Source of the DNA: Larkinella soli
Lineage (GTDB): Bacteria; Bacteroidota; Bacteroidia; Cytophagales; Spirosomataceae
NCBI RefSeq assembly: GCF_003703975.1
Contig: NZ_QTJY01000011.1
Location: 186,001 to 250,000 of the forward strand
Direction: 5' to 3'
Length of the DNA stretch: 64,000 bases
Shown: one piece after another, positions 7,477-16,074 of the stretch
Layout of the letters: every line of letters begins with the position of its first letter
Numbering within the stretch: the stretch's first letter is position 1
Notes under the pieces: generated by a model
What the model saw: only the letters and a program-made list of their open reading frames with translations
Database searches by the model: none
Told to the model about the DNA's origin: nothing
Position numbers and translations under genes: made by a program

Positions 7477-9111
7477 TTAATTAAGGCCTTTCCGGGCACC
7501 GCCGGAGGCCTCTTCCCCGGCGGCCATTTTAACGGCTTCGTACAGGTTCACGACGGCTCCGGTGCGGGAAAGCTCCGAGAAATCGACCAGTTGTTTGGAT
7601 TCGGGCCGCAGCACCTTCGTCCGGTATACGGTCGCCGACTGCTGAATGATCCGCTTCAGGTCCGCGTAGGTCAGTCGGGGAAAGTAAGACTTCAGCACGG
7701 CCGCGATGCCGGTAACGACCGGGGCGGCCATACTCGTTCCGCTCAGGTTTTCATACTGGTTGCCCGGCGTCGTCGAGTAGATTCCAAGACCCGGGGCAAA
7801 GACGTCGACCGATTTGCGGCCGTAGTTGGAGAACGGAGCGACCAGATTTTCACCCTCTTTCGAGGCAATGGCCCCCACGGTGATCAGGTTCGGGATGGGC
7901 GTTCCGTCCAGGTACTTGTCGGAGGGATAGCTGGCGGTCGTGTCGAGGAACTTGCTGTCGTTGCCGGCGGCATGGACCAGCAGAACGCCCTTCGAGAGCG
8001 CGTATTTCATGGCATCCTCCACGGCTTTGCGCTGGGGAGAATAATCCTTCCCGAAACTCATATTGATGATCTGGGCGCCGTTGTTGGCGGCATACCGGAT
8101 GGCGTTGGCCACGTCCTTGTCCCGTTCGTCGCCGTCCGGAACGGCCCGGATGGCCATGATCTGCACCTGATCCGCAACGCCTTTCACGCCCACCTCATTC
8201 GTGCGGTCGGCGGCTATGATCCCGGCCACATGGGTACCGTGCAGAGGGTCCGGACCCGAAATGTCCGGGTTACCGTAGTTGTTGTCGTTCAGATCGTCCG
8301 GCTTGTCGCCGACGATGTTCCGGCTGTCGTATTCCGGATTGTAGGCGTATTCGGCCCGGGCTTTCAGTTCCTCCATGCCCCGCTTCAGTTCGTTCTGAAC
8401 GTCGTCGGCGTCCCCGTAGCCCTGCGGAGCCATCAGTTCATAGAGCAGGGCGGCCTGGCGCTTGACCAGCGCGTCGCCGGCCGTCGGGTTTTTCAGGATG
8501 TTGGTATCGAGTTTCGAAACGCCCAGCGCCTGCTTCAGGGCCGCCACGACGGTTTGAAACTGGCCGTAGAAGCTGCTGATCGACTGGTACTGTTCCTGGT
8601 ATTCCTGCCGTTTCTTCTGAACTTCGGCTTTGGTTTTCACAAACAGGTCGTATTCCTTCTGCTGGGCGGGTTTCAGGTCCGCACGCTTTCTGCCCTCATA
8701 CAGGGCCTTCAGACGCACATACTGGCGGGTCACTTCGGCGGTTTCGTACTGCACGTTGCGGCCGTCCCTGCCTCCGATAAAGTTCCAGCCGTGAATGTCG
8801 TCCACATACCCGTTTTTATCGTCGTCGATGCCGTTGCCCGGAATCTCTTTCGGGTTGGTCCACAGAACGCGCTTCAGGTCTTCATGGGTCGAGTCGATGC
8901 CTCCGTCGATGACCGCCACCACCACCGGCGTGGGTTTGCGGCTGCTCAGCAGTTCGCGGTAGGTACGATCCGTGCTGATCCCGACGACGGTATCGGCTTT
9001 CAAATCCAGATGGAACCACTGTTTGGCGGACTGAGCCTGACCGCCGGCCGCTGCAAAGGCAAAAAGGGAGATAACGCCGAGAAAGCGAATTGCAGTTTTC
9101 TTAAAAGACAT
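7477..9111 (-). CDS. Secreted S8 family (subtilisin-like) serine protease
   Basis: A 544-residue protease with a signal peptide (cleavage after about GGQAQS). The catalytic triad is Asp69 in AVIDGGID, His291 in HGTHVAG and Ser461 in SGTSMAAP; the oxyanion Asn385 is in HAAGNDS. The spacing between Asp and His is unusually long: about 220 residues, including a Lys/Glu/Gln-rich probable coiled coil at about 125-260 (for example KTKAEVQKKRQEYQEQYQ). There is no obvious I9 propeptide and no type IX secretion domain at the C-terminus, so it is likely periplasmic or outer-membrane associated. Stand-alone gene, divergent from trpB2. Confidence 0.9.
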   Translation of the reverse strand: MSFKKTAIRFLGVISLFAFAAAGGQAQSAKQWFHLDLKADTVVGISTDRTYRELLSSRKPTPVVVAVIDGGIDSTHEDLKRVLWTNPKEIPGNGIDDDKNGYVDDIHGWNFIGGRDGRNVQYETAEVTRQYVRLKALYEGRKRADLKPAQQKEYDLFVKTKAEVQKKRQEYQEQYQSISSFYGQFQTVVAALKQALGVSKLDTNILKNPTAGDALVKRQAALLYELMAPQGYGDADDVQNELKRGMEELKARAEYAYNPEYDSRNIVGDKPDDLNDNNYGNPDISGPDPLHGTHVAGIIAADRTNEVGVKGVADQVQIMAIRAVPDGDERDKDVANAIRYAANNGAQIINMSFGKDYSPQRKAVEDAMKYALSKGVLLVHAAGNDSKFLDTTASYPSDKYLDGTPIPNLITVGAIASKEGENLVAPFSNYGRKSVDVFAPGLGIYSTTPGNQYENLSGTSMAAPVVTGIAAVLKSYFPRLTYADLKRIIQQSATVYRTKVLRPESKQLVDFSELSRTGAVVNLYEAVKMAAGEEASGGARKGLN

Positions 9112-9229
9112 ATAAAATTTGGTTAGCGGATTGCCGGAAAATTCTACAAAGAAGACAATAAAATACCAGATTTAGTTTAAACGAATAACTTATAGGTAAC
9201 ATTTTAACAATCCTTAACCAACCCATCAG

Positions 9230-10594
9230 ATGGCACAGAAAAAATTCATGCTTTCGGAGGAAGACATACCTACCCGCTGGTACAATATCGTGGCCGATAT
9301 GCCCAACAAACCGCTGCCTCCGCTCCATCCGGGCACGAAACAGCCGATCAGGCCGGAAATGCTGGCCCCGCTCTTCCCGATGGAACTGATTAAACAGGAA
9401 GTTTCCACGGAAAAGTGGATCGACATTCCGGACGAGGTCCGGGAGGTGTATAAAATCTGGCGACCCACCCCTCTCTACCGGGCCCACGGTCTGGAAAAGC
9501 TATTGGATACACCCGCCAGAATCTATTATAAATACGAGGGCGTCAGTCCGGCCGGCTCCCACAAACCGAACACGGCCGTTCCGCAGGTTTATTATAACAA
9601 GCAGGAGGGCATCCGGCGCATCACCACCGAAACCGGGGCCGGGCAGTGGGGCAGCGCGCTGAGCTTCGCCTGCCAGCTATTCGGCATCGAGTGTGAGGTA
9701 TACATGGTCCGGGCCAGCTACGACGGCAAACCGTACCGCAAGATCATGATGAACACCTGGGGGGCGTCGGTGTATCCCTCTCCCTCCGACCGCACGGCCG
9801 CCGGGCGGAAGATTCTGGCCCAGGACCCCGGTTCACCGGGCAGTCTGGGCATCGCCATCTCGGAAGCCGTCGAACTGGCGTTTCAGTCGGAAGACACGCG
9901 CTACGCCCTCGGCTCGGTGCTGAACCACGTGCTGATGCACCAGACCGTGATCGGGCTGGAAGCCGTCTGGCAGTTGGAGCAGGCCGGCGATTTCCCGGAC
10001 ATCGTGGTGGCTCCTTTCGGGGGCGGGTCCAACTTTGCGGGCATCTGCTTCCCCTTCCTTCGTTACAATCTGGAGGAGGGAAAATCCATCCGCTGCATCG
10101 CGGCCGAGCCGGCTTCCTGCCCGAAGCTGACGCGCGGGGTGTTCCGGTATGATCTGGGCGATACGGTCGGCATGACGCCCCTGCTGCCGATGTACACCCT
10201 GGGCCACAACTTTATCCCGGCCCCCATCCACGCGGGCGGCCTGCGTTACCACGGCGCGGGAGCCATCGTCAGCCAGCTGCTGAAAGACGGGCTGATCGAG
10301 GCCCAGGCGTTCAAACAGCTCGAATGTTTCGAAGCCGGGATCCGGTTTGCGCAGACGGAAGGCATCATTCCGGCACCGGAAGCTACCCACGCCATCGCCA
10401 CGGTGATCCGGGAAGCCGAGCGGGCCAGAGAAGAGGGAACCGCCAAAACCATCCTGTTCAACCTCTGCGGCCACGGGCACTTCGACATGGGGGCCTACGA
10501 GCAGTACCTGTCCGGCAAACTGGTCGAGCATGAGGTCACGCAGGAAGAGATTCTCGAATCGCTGGCCGAACTGGATACGCCGACCATCCCTTAA
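9230..10594 (+). CDS. trpB2: TrpB2-type tryptophan synthase beta chain-like PLP enzyme
   Basis: A 454-residue PLP-dependent enzyme of the TrpB2 branch, longer than TrpB1 (about 400). The Schiff-base lysine is K112 in [11 protein letters not shown], and the phosphate-binding loop is GGGSNFAG near residue 264. TrpB2 condenses indole and serine to tryptophan but couples poorly with TrpA; it is often found outside the trp operon, as here, where no other trp gene is near. The N-terminal extension [19 protein letters not shown] is the family hallmark. It could serve indole salvage. A strong hairpin follows the gene at 10617-10645. Confidence 0.93.
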   Translation: MAQKKFMLSEEDIPTRWYNIVADMPNKPLPPLHPGTKQPIRPEMLAPLFPMELIKQEVSTEKWIDIPDEVREVYKIWRPTPLYRAHGLEKLLDTPARIYYKYEGVSPAGSHKPNTAVPQVYYNKQEGIRRITTETGAGQWGSALSFACQLFGIECEVYMVRASYDGKPYRKIMMNTWGASVYPSPSDRTAAGRKILAQDPGSPGSLGIAISEAVELAFQSEDTRYALGSVLNHVLMHQTVIGLEAVWQLEQAGDFPDIVVAPFGGGSNFAGICFPFLRYNLEEGKSIRCIAAEPASCPKLTRGVFRYDLGDTVGMTPLLPMYTLGHNFIPAPIHAGGLRYHGAGAIVSQLLKDGLIEAQAFKQLECFEAGIRFAQTEGIIPAPEATHAIATVIREAERAREEGTAKTILFNLCGHGHFDMGAYEQYLSGKLVEHEVTQEEILESLAELDTPTIP

Positions 10595-10616
10595 AAGGAA
10601 GACAAAACGGTTTCAT

Positions 10617-10645
10617 CGTCGGCCGGGCGGGATACCCGGCCGACG
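10617..10645 (+). terminator. Hairpin after trpB2
   Basis: Eleven-base perfect stem CGTCGGCCGGG / CCCGGCCGACG with a 7-base loop. It is followed by GAAAAATG and not by a T run, so it may stabilise the mRNA end or act in a factor-dependent way more than as a classic intrinsic terminator. Confidence 0.5.
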
Positions 10646-10856
10646 AAAAATGTAAACAATCCCAGATAAGACCCACCGGACCGATTGTACTTTCCTCCGG
10701 AATTTCATCACTTCTTACCCTAATCTTTGAAAAATACCGATACTCGCCGGAATATTAAAATAGAATAATGATAATTTTCTGAATCACATCTCCCAATTTT
10801 GAGTTGTATTATCAATGTGTTTTGGACAATAACAGGATTCCAATACCATCTATAGT

Positions 10857-12371
10857 ATGACTACCAGTAAACGTTCTTCCCGAAGAGATCCTGACGTCGT
10901 GTTGATCGGGGCCGGCATCATGAGCGCCACGCTCGGCCTGCTCCTGAAAGAACTGGACCCGGATCTGACGATTGAAATATTTGAACGGCTGGATGTGCTG
11001 GCCGCCGAGAGTTCCGATGCCTGGAACAACGCCGGAACCGGCCACTCCGCCTTCTGCGAACTGAACTATACGCCCCAGAATCCCGACGGTTCCGTAGACA
11101 TCTCGAAAGCCGTGAAGATCGCGGAGTCGTTCGAGGTCTCCAAAGAGTTCTGGGCCTTCCTGGTGGAACGGAATATTATCTCCAATCCGCAAAGTTTCAT
11201 CCGGGACATCCCGCACATGAGCTTCGTCTGGGGGGAAGAGAACGTCGACTACCTGAGAAAGCGCCACGAGGCCCTGCTGACGAACCACCTCTTCCACGGG
11301 ATGCAGTATACCGAAGACCGGAACCAGCTGAACGACTGGATTCCGCTGGTGATGGAAGGCCGGGATCCGGAACAGAAAGTGGCGGCCACCCGGATGGAAA
11401 TCGGGACGGACGTCAATTTCGGCGCCCTGACCCGCGCCCTGTTCGATTATCTCGCCCGCCAGGAAGGGGTTCAGCTTCATCTGGCCCACGAGGTACGGGA
11501 TCTGGAAAAGAAACCGAACGGGAAATGGCGAATTACGGTCAAAAACTGGGCGACCCGCAAAAAACGGACGCTCTGCACCAGCTTCGTTTTCATCGGCGCG
11601 GGCGGAGGCTCTCTGCCGCTGCTCGAAAAATCCGACATCGAGGAAGGCAAGGGCTTCGGCGGCTTCCCGGTCAGCGGGCAATGGCTGGTCTGCACCAATC
11701 CTGAGGTGATCGAACGCCACCAGGCGAAAGTATACGGAAAAGCCGCCGTGGGGTCTCCCCCGATGTCGGTCCCGCACCTCGATACCCGCATGATCGAAGG
11801 AAAGAAGGCGCTGCTTTTCGGACCCTATGCCGGTTTTTCGACCAAGTTCCTGAAAAACGGCTCCTACATGGACCTGCCGCTTTCCATCAAGATTAACAAC
11901 ATCATCCCGATGATGGCCGCGGGCCTGCATAACCTTCCGCTGACGAAGTACCTGATCGATCAGGTGCGGCAGTCGCCGGAAGACCGGCTGGAAGCCCTGC
12001 GGGATTACCTGCCGACGGCCCGGCTCGAAGACTGGGACCTGGAAACGGCCGGTCAGCGCGTTCAGGTGATCAAGAAAGACCCCGAAGAAGGCGGTGTGCT
12101 GGAATTCGGCACGGAGGTGGTGAGTGCCGCCGACGGCTCGATTGCGGCCCTGCTGGGGGCTTCCCCGGGAGCCTCCACCTCGGTTTCGATCATGCTCGAC
12201 CTGCTCCGGCGCTGCTTCAGAGACCGGATCGACTCGCCCGAATGGCAGAACCGGCTGCGGGAGATGATCCCGTCGTTTGGAAAGTCCTTGGCCGCGGATC
12301 CCGCGTTGGCCGAACAAACCCGGGCCTACACCAGCGACGTGCTCCATCTGAACACCTCCGTTACGGTTTAA
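10857..12371 (+). CDS. mqo: Malate:quinone oxidoreductase
   Basis: A 504-residue FAD-dependent membrane-associated enzyme that oxidises malate to oxaloacetate and passes electrons to quinone, linking the TCA cycle to respiration. The FAD motif VVLIGAGIMSATLG is near residues 14-27. ERLDVLAAESSDAWNNAGTGHSAFCELNYTP, and the near-C-terminal LLGASPGASTSVSIML, are diagnostic of Mqo. Length is normal. The 260 bases before the gene are AT-rich and promoter-like, though no exact TAnnTTTG is placed correctly. It is followed by a strong bidirectional terminator. Confidence 0.96.
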   Translation: MTTSKRSSRRDPDVVLIGAGIMSATLGLLLKELDPDLTIEIFERLDVLAAESSDAWNNAGTGHSAFCELNYTPQNPDGSVDISKAVKIAESFEVSKEFWAFLVERNIISNPQSFIRDIPHMSFVWGEENVDYLRKRHEALLTNHLFHGMQYTEDRNQLNDWIPLVMEGRDPEQKVAATRMEIGTDVNFGALTRALFDYLARQEGVQLHLAHEVRDLEKKPNGKWRITVKNWATRKKRTLCTSFVFIGAGGGSLPLLEKSDIEEGKGFGGFPVSGQWLVCTNPEVIERHQAKVYGKAAVGSPPMSVPHLDTRMIEGKKALLFGPYAGFSTKFLKNGSYMDLPLSIKINNIIPMMAAGLHNLPLTKYLIDQVRQSPEDRLEALRDYLPTARLEDWDLETAGQRVQVIKKDPEEGGVLEFGTEVVSAADGSIAALLGASPGASTSVSIMLDLLRRCFRDRIDSPEWQNRLREMIPSFGKSLAADPALAEQTRAYTSDVLHLNTSVTV

Positions 12372-12390
12372 ACCTTCTTTAATAGAAAAC

Positions 12391-12423
12391 AAAAAAGGGT
12401 CGGCAGTTTGCCGACCCTTTTTT
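12391..12423. terminator. Bidirectional intrinsic terminator between mqo and the DUF6600 gene
   Basis: A-run, stem GGGTCGGC, loop AGTTT, stem GCCGACCC, T-run: 14 paired bases including the A/T flanks. It ends transcripts from both convergent genes. Confidence 0.9.
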
Positions 12424-12433
12424 GCATCACCGG

Positions 12434-13750
12434 TTATTGCGGACCCCGGCGGCCGTTCCCGCCCTGCCCGGAGTTCTGTCGGTCTCCGCCGAAGCGGGGC
12501 TGTATCTGCGGGCGGCCCTGGCTCTGCTCCCGGCGCTCCTGCTGCATACGCGGCTGGTAGGATTCCCGGTTGCCTTCAAAGCTCGGCCGGCCGCGTTCGC
12601 GGTATTGCTCCGGCATCCGGGGCTGGTAGGATTCCCGGCCACCGGGCCGGCCTTCCGGCTGCGGACTCATTTCCGGGCGGCTCCGGCGCTCCGGCATCGA
12701 AAAGGGCGAATTCTCGCGTTCGACCCTTCTTTCCGTGCCGGGAAAACCGCTGCCCGGCGAATAACTTTCATTTCCCCGGTTCAACGGCGCGTTACCGGGA
12801 TTGAACCGGTCGTTGCCCCGGTTGGTGGACGGGCTGCCCGGTTCGAAGCCGCCCCGTTCGTTCGGGTTGTAGGAGCGCTCGTTCCGGCGGTTGAACCGGT
12901 CGGCATCGTAGGAATTAGGGCCGGGGCGGTTTCCGTTGGGCAACGGACGTTCATTCGAATAACTGCCCCGGTTGTCGGAATTGAAACCGTCATAGCGGCC
13001 CGAACCGTTGCGACGGTCGGCATAGCCGTCCGGGCGGGAATTACCGCCGGAGTTGCTGCGGTAGCTCAGCCGCTCCTGTCTCCTGAGATCTTCGGACCGG
13101 TAAACCGGAACGCGGCTGCGGGAATACCGTTCGATTTCGTTACGCTGCGGGCCGTAGAAATAGGTCCGGTTGTTATACCGGTACACGTTGTTGATGATTG
13201 TCGTCTGGTGATAGACGTTGACCACCCGGGTCCGGGGTACGCAGTAGCTGTACAGCCGGGGGCTGGTGAAATAGCCCTGAGGCACAAACACCCAGTGCCG
13301 GGAAGGAATATTGATATTGATGTTGATGTTCACCCCCGGCCCGAGCGGTGCCCAGCCGTAGTAACCGCCCCCCGACCGCCAGCAAACCCAGGCCGGTCCC
13401 CATTCCGTACCCGGCACCCAGACCCAGCCGTAATAATCATCGAAAAGCCAGCGGCCGTAGTGGAACGGTGCCCAGCCCCAGGGGTAATCGGAAACCCAGG
13501 TGTTGCCGTACTCGGTAACGGCCCAGTGACCGCTTGTGGCATACGGTTGAAAATCATCCTCTACCTGGGGAACCCACACCCGCCCGTATTCCGGATTGTC
13601 CATCCAGCGGCCGTAGGGAGCCAGTTCATCGTAAAAGGTATCCGGTGAAACGTAATCGTCCGGCTGAGCCACGAGGGTTGCGGGCAGGGCCAGCAAGAGC
13701 GTGAAGAAAAGCAATAAGCCTAAAAACCCTGTCTTTCGTGTCGTATTCAT
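12434..13750 (-). CDS. DUF6600 family exported protein with a low-complexity tail
   Basis: A 438-residue protein with a signal peptide ending LPATLVAQ. Residues about 30-190 are the DUF6600 region, rich in Trp and Tyr repeats: APYGRWMDNPEYGRVWVPQ, SGHWAVTEYGNTWVSDY, WGWAPFHYGRW, GWVWVPGTEWGPAW. From about residue 230 the chain is a disordered Arg/Asn/Gly/Pro/Ser tail with imperfect repeats such as RESYQPRM (twice) and NRGN(E/D). Function is unknown; the tail would be highly basic and could bind polyanions such as LPS or nucleic acid, but that is speculation. It is monocistronic and shares a terminator with mqo. Confidence 0.82.
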   Translation of the reverse strand: MNTTRKTGFLGLLLFFTLLLALPATLVAQPDDYVSPDTFYDELAPYGRWMDNPEYGRVWVPQVEDDFQPYATSGHWAVTEYGNTWVSDYPWGWAPFHYGRWLFDDYYGWVWVPGTEWGPAWVCWRSGGGYYGWAPLGPGVNINININIPSRHWVFVPQGYFTSPRLYSYCVPRTRVVNVYHQTTIINNVYRYNNRTYFYGPQRNEIERYSRSRVPVYRSEDLRRQERLSYRSNSGGNSRPDGYADRRNGSGRYDGFNSDNRGSYSNERPLPNGNRPGPNSYDADRFNRRNERSYNPNERGGFEPGSPSTNRGNDRFNPGNAPLNRGNESYSPGSGFPGTERRVERENSPFSMPERRSRPEMSPQPEGRPGGRESYQPRMPEQYRERGRPSFEGNRESYQPRMQQERREQSQGRPQIQPRFGGDRQNSGQGGNGRRGPQ

Positions 13751-13868
13751 GGCCCGGCGGAGGTTAAATGGTTGGGATTGCCTTCTTTAGACTACTCACA
13801 AAGACAAAGGTTTAATTTATAAAAAAGAACTTAAGAAAAGGTGACTCTTTGGTTGGTTTGACGTCCTA

Positions 13869-13882
13869 TCGATAATTATCGA
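13869..13882. promoter_or_regulatory. Perfect 14-base palindrome before the lipoprotein pair
   Basis: TCGATAATTATCGA, 43 bases upstream of the start at 13926, in an AT-rich divergent promoter region. Size and place suit a dimeric regulator site; no regulator gene is adjacent. Confidence 0.4.
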
Positions 13883-13925
13883 ACAGAAATTTTAGGAAAA
13901 ACTCAACCAAACCAGCCATTTCATC

Positions 13926-15452
13926 ATGCCGAAAAAATTCCCGGTCAGCACTCTTTTTACCCTTTTCGCTCTAATGGCTGCGTCATCCTGTCAGGACGCC
14001 GAGCACTCCAATACCAATCAACCCAACCCTTGGCCTTCTAATCAGATAACCATTGCCGAGGCTAAACAGTATTTTTTTCAACAACTGGCAGGTGTCGGTT
14101 TGCGCAAACCAAAAAAGAAAAACCGAAAGACCCTCTGGGACAAAGCTGTTAACCAGAAAGACCAGAGGGGTCGAGACGTCGTATCTGTCCCCCTTGTATA
14201 TGATTTGGGCCAGGACCTGATGCTCCAGGGCTTTCAACGCCTGCTGGTTTGGAAGGACAATGGTCAAACCCAGTCGGTTGTGCTCGAAGTGCTGGGCCGC
14301 CCCGATTACCTACAAAAAAATAATTTCCATTTAAATGACTTCGACTTCACAGGGCTCGTTTTCCTGCGGGACTGGGATGATACCCTTCTTGCGGGCTGGG
14401 CGTATGAGAATGGTCGCAAACAGGGCCCTATCGTATTAGAGAGTGACAAGCAGACCCAAAATCGGCAGGGGCGTGTGGCCGGCTGTGACTACCGCCAGTA
14501 CCTGGCGCTGATCGGCTATGTGGGCAGCGGCTGCCCCATCAGTATGGTGCAGGCGGCTCAGTTGGGTGGAGCCGGCAGTGTGGGCGGCAGCGGCTCGGCG
14601 GGCTCGGGCTACGTCAACGGGCCGGTGTTCTTTCCGACGGGCGACGAGAAGATTGCCCTGGCGCGGGGCGTTTGCGGGTCGGTGGATCCGGTCTACCGCT
14701 ATGAGGGGGTGCAGTCGGAAGTCTGTTCACCGGGCACGCTGGTGATGCCGGCTAAAGGGGGCGGTTATGCCAGTTACGGAGGAGCGAGTAATATTGACAG
14801 TTACTACAACTATATGGCCCAACGCAGTCCGGCCATCACCTTCAGCGATGCCGAGAAGCTGGTGATTCAGGAGTTCTCGACAATTCTGCCCTTTCGGATC
14901 GTTAGCTTGGTAAGTTCGGCGGAAAGCGGTAAGCCTGATGGGACAAAAGCGTTTATTTTAAGCCCAGAAGTTCAGCGAATTTACCCAAGATTTTCGGAAT
15001 TGATAAAAAGCTTGCCAGCTTTTGTAGATAATGATTCAAAAGTTCGTGATGCCCTAGTTGCCTACTGCAATTTGCCTTATTCTAAAATAAAGCCATTACT
15101 AAAATTTAGTAGGGGCCCCGAAATACAAGTGGTTGATTTGTACGCCCAGGAAAAACAAAAGCTATATGGTAACTGCATATGTCAAGGCCCATCTTCTCCA
15201 AATATAATGCAAGTTGATATTAGGTATGTTAAAGGCTTGGAGCAAGCATCCCTTTTAAGTACTCGACAAGCGACCGCATTTTTGCTAGCAGTGGTTGTAC
15301 TTCACGAGTTTGTTCATTATAACCGATCAGTAAATAATTTTCCTGAGTACGGTTATGATTTTGGATTTGGCTTAGAAAGAGATGCCTTTGGTGTCACTAT
15401 TGCGAAAGATAATGCTGGAAAATTTTATTATAGACTTTATCAAAAGAAATGA
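13926..15452 (+). CDS. Lipoprotein with C-terminal HExxH metallopeptidase-like domain; candidate polymorphic toxin
   Basis: A 508-residue putative lipoprotein: signal MPKKFPVSTLFTLFALMAAS then lipobox SSC22. Residues about 25-200 form a conserved-looking module (ITIAEAKQYFFQQLAG onward), then a Gly/Ser linker (about 208-228, GGAGSVGGSGSAGSG), then a Cys-containing segment to about 330. The last 175 residues differ: base composition drops (44 of 60 G+C at 14581-14640, 23 of 60 at 14941-15000), and this part holds HEFVH (460-464) with a downstream acidic residue in LERDAF (E484), as in zinc metallopeptidase toxins. The stop is 3 bases before a small lipoprotein gene. I cannot name the families; the toxin reading is inference. 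A plain secreted zinc peptidase is the alternative. Confidence 0.6.
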   Translation: MPKKFPVSTLFTLFALMAASSCQDAEHSNTNQPNPWPSNQITIAEAKQYFFQQLAGVGLRKPKKKNRKTLWDKAVNQKDQRGRDVVSVPLVYDLGQDLMLQGFQRLLVWKDNGQTQSVVLEVLGRPDYLQKNNFHLNDFDFTGLVFLRDWDDTLLAGWAYENGRKQGPIVLESDKQTQNRQGRVAGCDYRQYLALIGYVGSGCPISMVQAAQLGGAGSVGGSGSAGSGYVNGPVFFPTGDEKIALARGVCGSVDPVYRYEGVQSEVCSPGTLVMPAKGGGYASYGGASNIDSYYNYMAQRSPAITFSDAEKLVIQEFSTILPFRIVSLVSSAESGKPDGTKAFILSPEVQRIYPRFSELIKSLPAFVDNDSKVRDALVAYCNLPYSKIKPLLKFSRGPEIQVVDLYAQEKQKLYGNCICQGPSSPNIMQVDIRYVKGLEQASLLSTRQATAFLLAVVVLHEFVHYNRSVNNFPEYGYDFGFGLERDAFGVTIAKDNAGKFYYRLYQKK

Positions 15453-15455
15453 AAA

Positions 15456-15950
15456 ATGGAACGAGCATATCAACCCTTTAAAAACCAAAAAATTAGATGG
15501 TATTTACCATTCTTATTTTTCTTTTTTAGCAATTGCCGGGACACCTCCCGTTCAGCTGGCCATCACCAAGAAAATCTATCCAAATCTGATACTTTAGAAT
15601 TACTTCAGACCATGCTGAATGACAAGAAGCTGGACTCATTATTGTCTTTTGCTTTTAAAGGTAAACCGCTTAAAATCGTTAGGAATGAAATTATCCAGAA
15701 AGACTACCGCCTTATATTTAATGACATCCCTGTCCAATTTTCAAATATCGATTCAACTTCTGAAGAACTTTTTGACTGGACCCGCCCCAAATTTTTCACC
15801 CAAGTGCGTTATTTAAAAATCTTGAAGGGAGAGCATGCCGAAATTTCCATGAGCTGGAAAGGAATTGGTCTGTTAAGTCGGTACAAATTTAAAAAAAATT
15901 ATCAAGGCCGTTGGCAGATAACTGAACGGCATTTCGGCCGATTTAAGTAA
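15456..15950 (+). CDS. Small lipoprotein, candidate immunity partner
   Basis: A 164-residue protein starting three bases after the stop of the HExxH lipoprotein, so translation is probably coupled. The N-terminus has a hydrophobic stretch YLPFLFFFFSNC with a possible lipobox cysteine near residue 28. The mature part is small, mixed alpha/beta and Lys-rich, with DTLELLQTMLNDKKLDSLLSF and a closing strand-rich segment ISMSWKGIGLLSRYKFKK; I recognise no family. G+C is low (20 of 60 at 15661-15720), matching the 3' end of the upstream gene and unlike the rest of the window. Position and matched composition suggest a cognate immunity lipoprotein, which would protect the periplasm. It could equally be an accessory lipoprotein. 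Confidence 0.55.
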   Translation: MERAYQPFKNQKIRWYLPFLFFFFSNCRDTSRSAGHHQENLSKSDTLELLQTMLNDKKLDSLLSFAFKGKPLKIVRNEIIQKDYRLIFNDIPVQFSNIDSTSEELFDWTRPKFFTQVRYLKILKGEHAEISMSWKGIGLLSRYKFKKNYQGRWQITERHFGRFK

Positions 15951-15974
15951 ACTTCCTTTTCCTTTAAACTAAGC

Positions 15975-16012
15975 AATTCAAATTGAGGGCAATTTTAAAA
16001 TTTGAATTTTTT
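15975..16012 (+). terminator. AT-rich terminator-like hairpin after the lipoprotein pair
   Basis: Inverted arms AATTCAAATT (15975-15984) and AATTTGAATT (15999-16008) followed by TTTT. A second inverted repeat, GTAAAATCCT / AGGATTTTAC, lies at 16018-16027 and 16040-16049. Either could end transcription; both stems are weak. Confidence 0.4.
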
Positions 16013-16074
16013 AAGTTGTAAAATCCTAAATGGCCCAGGAGGATTTTACGGGATGAAATTTTTATTTTAGCTGA

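Noticed and set aside
7591-9126. A 511-residue plus-strand open frame opposite the subtilisin-like gene
   Set aside because: Antisense shadow; the protease triad and signal peptide are on the other strand.
10812-12392. A 526-residue minus-strand frame opposite mqo
   Set aside because: Antisense shadow; Mqo motifs are on the plus strand and the terminator fits that gene.
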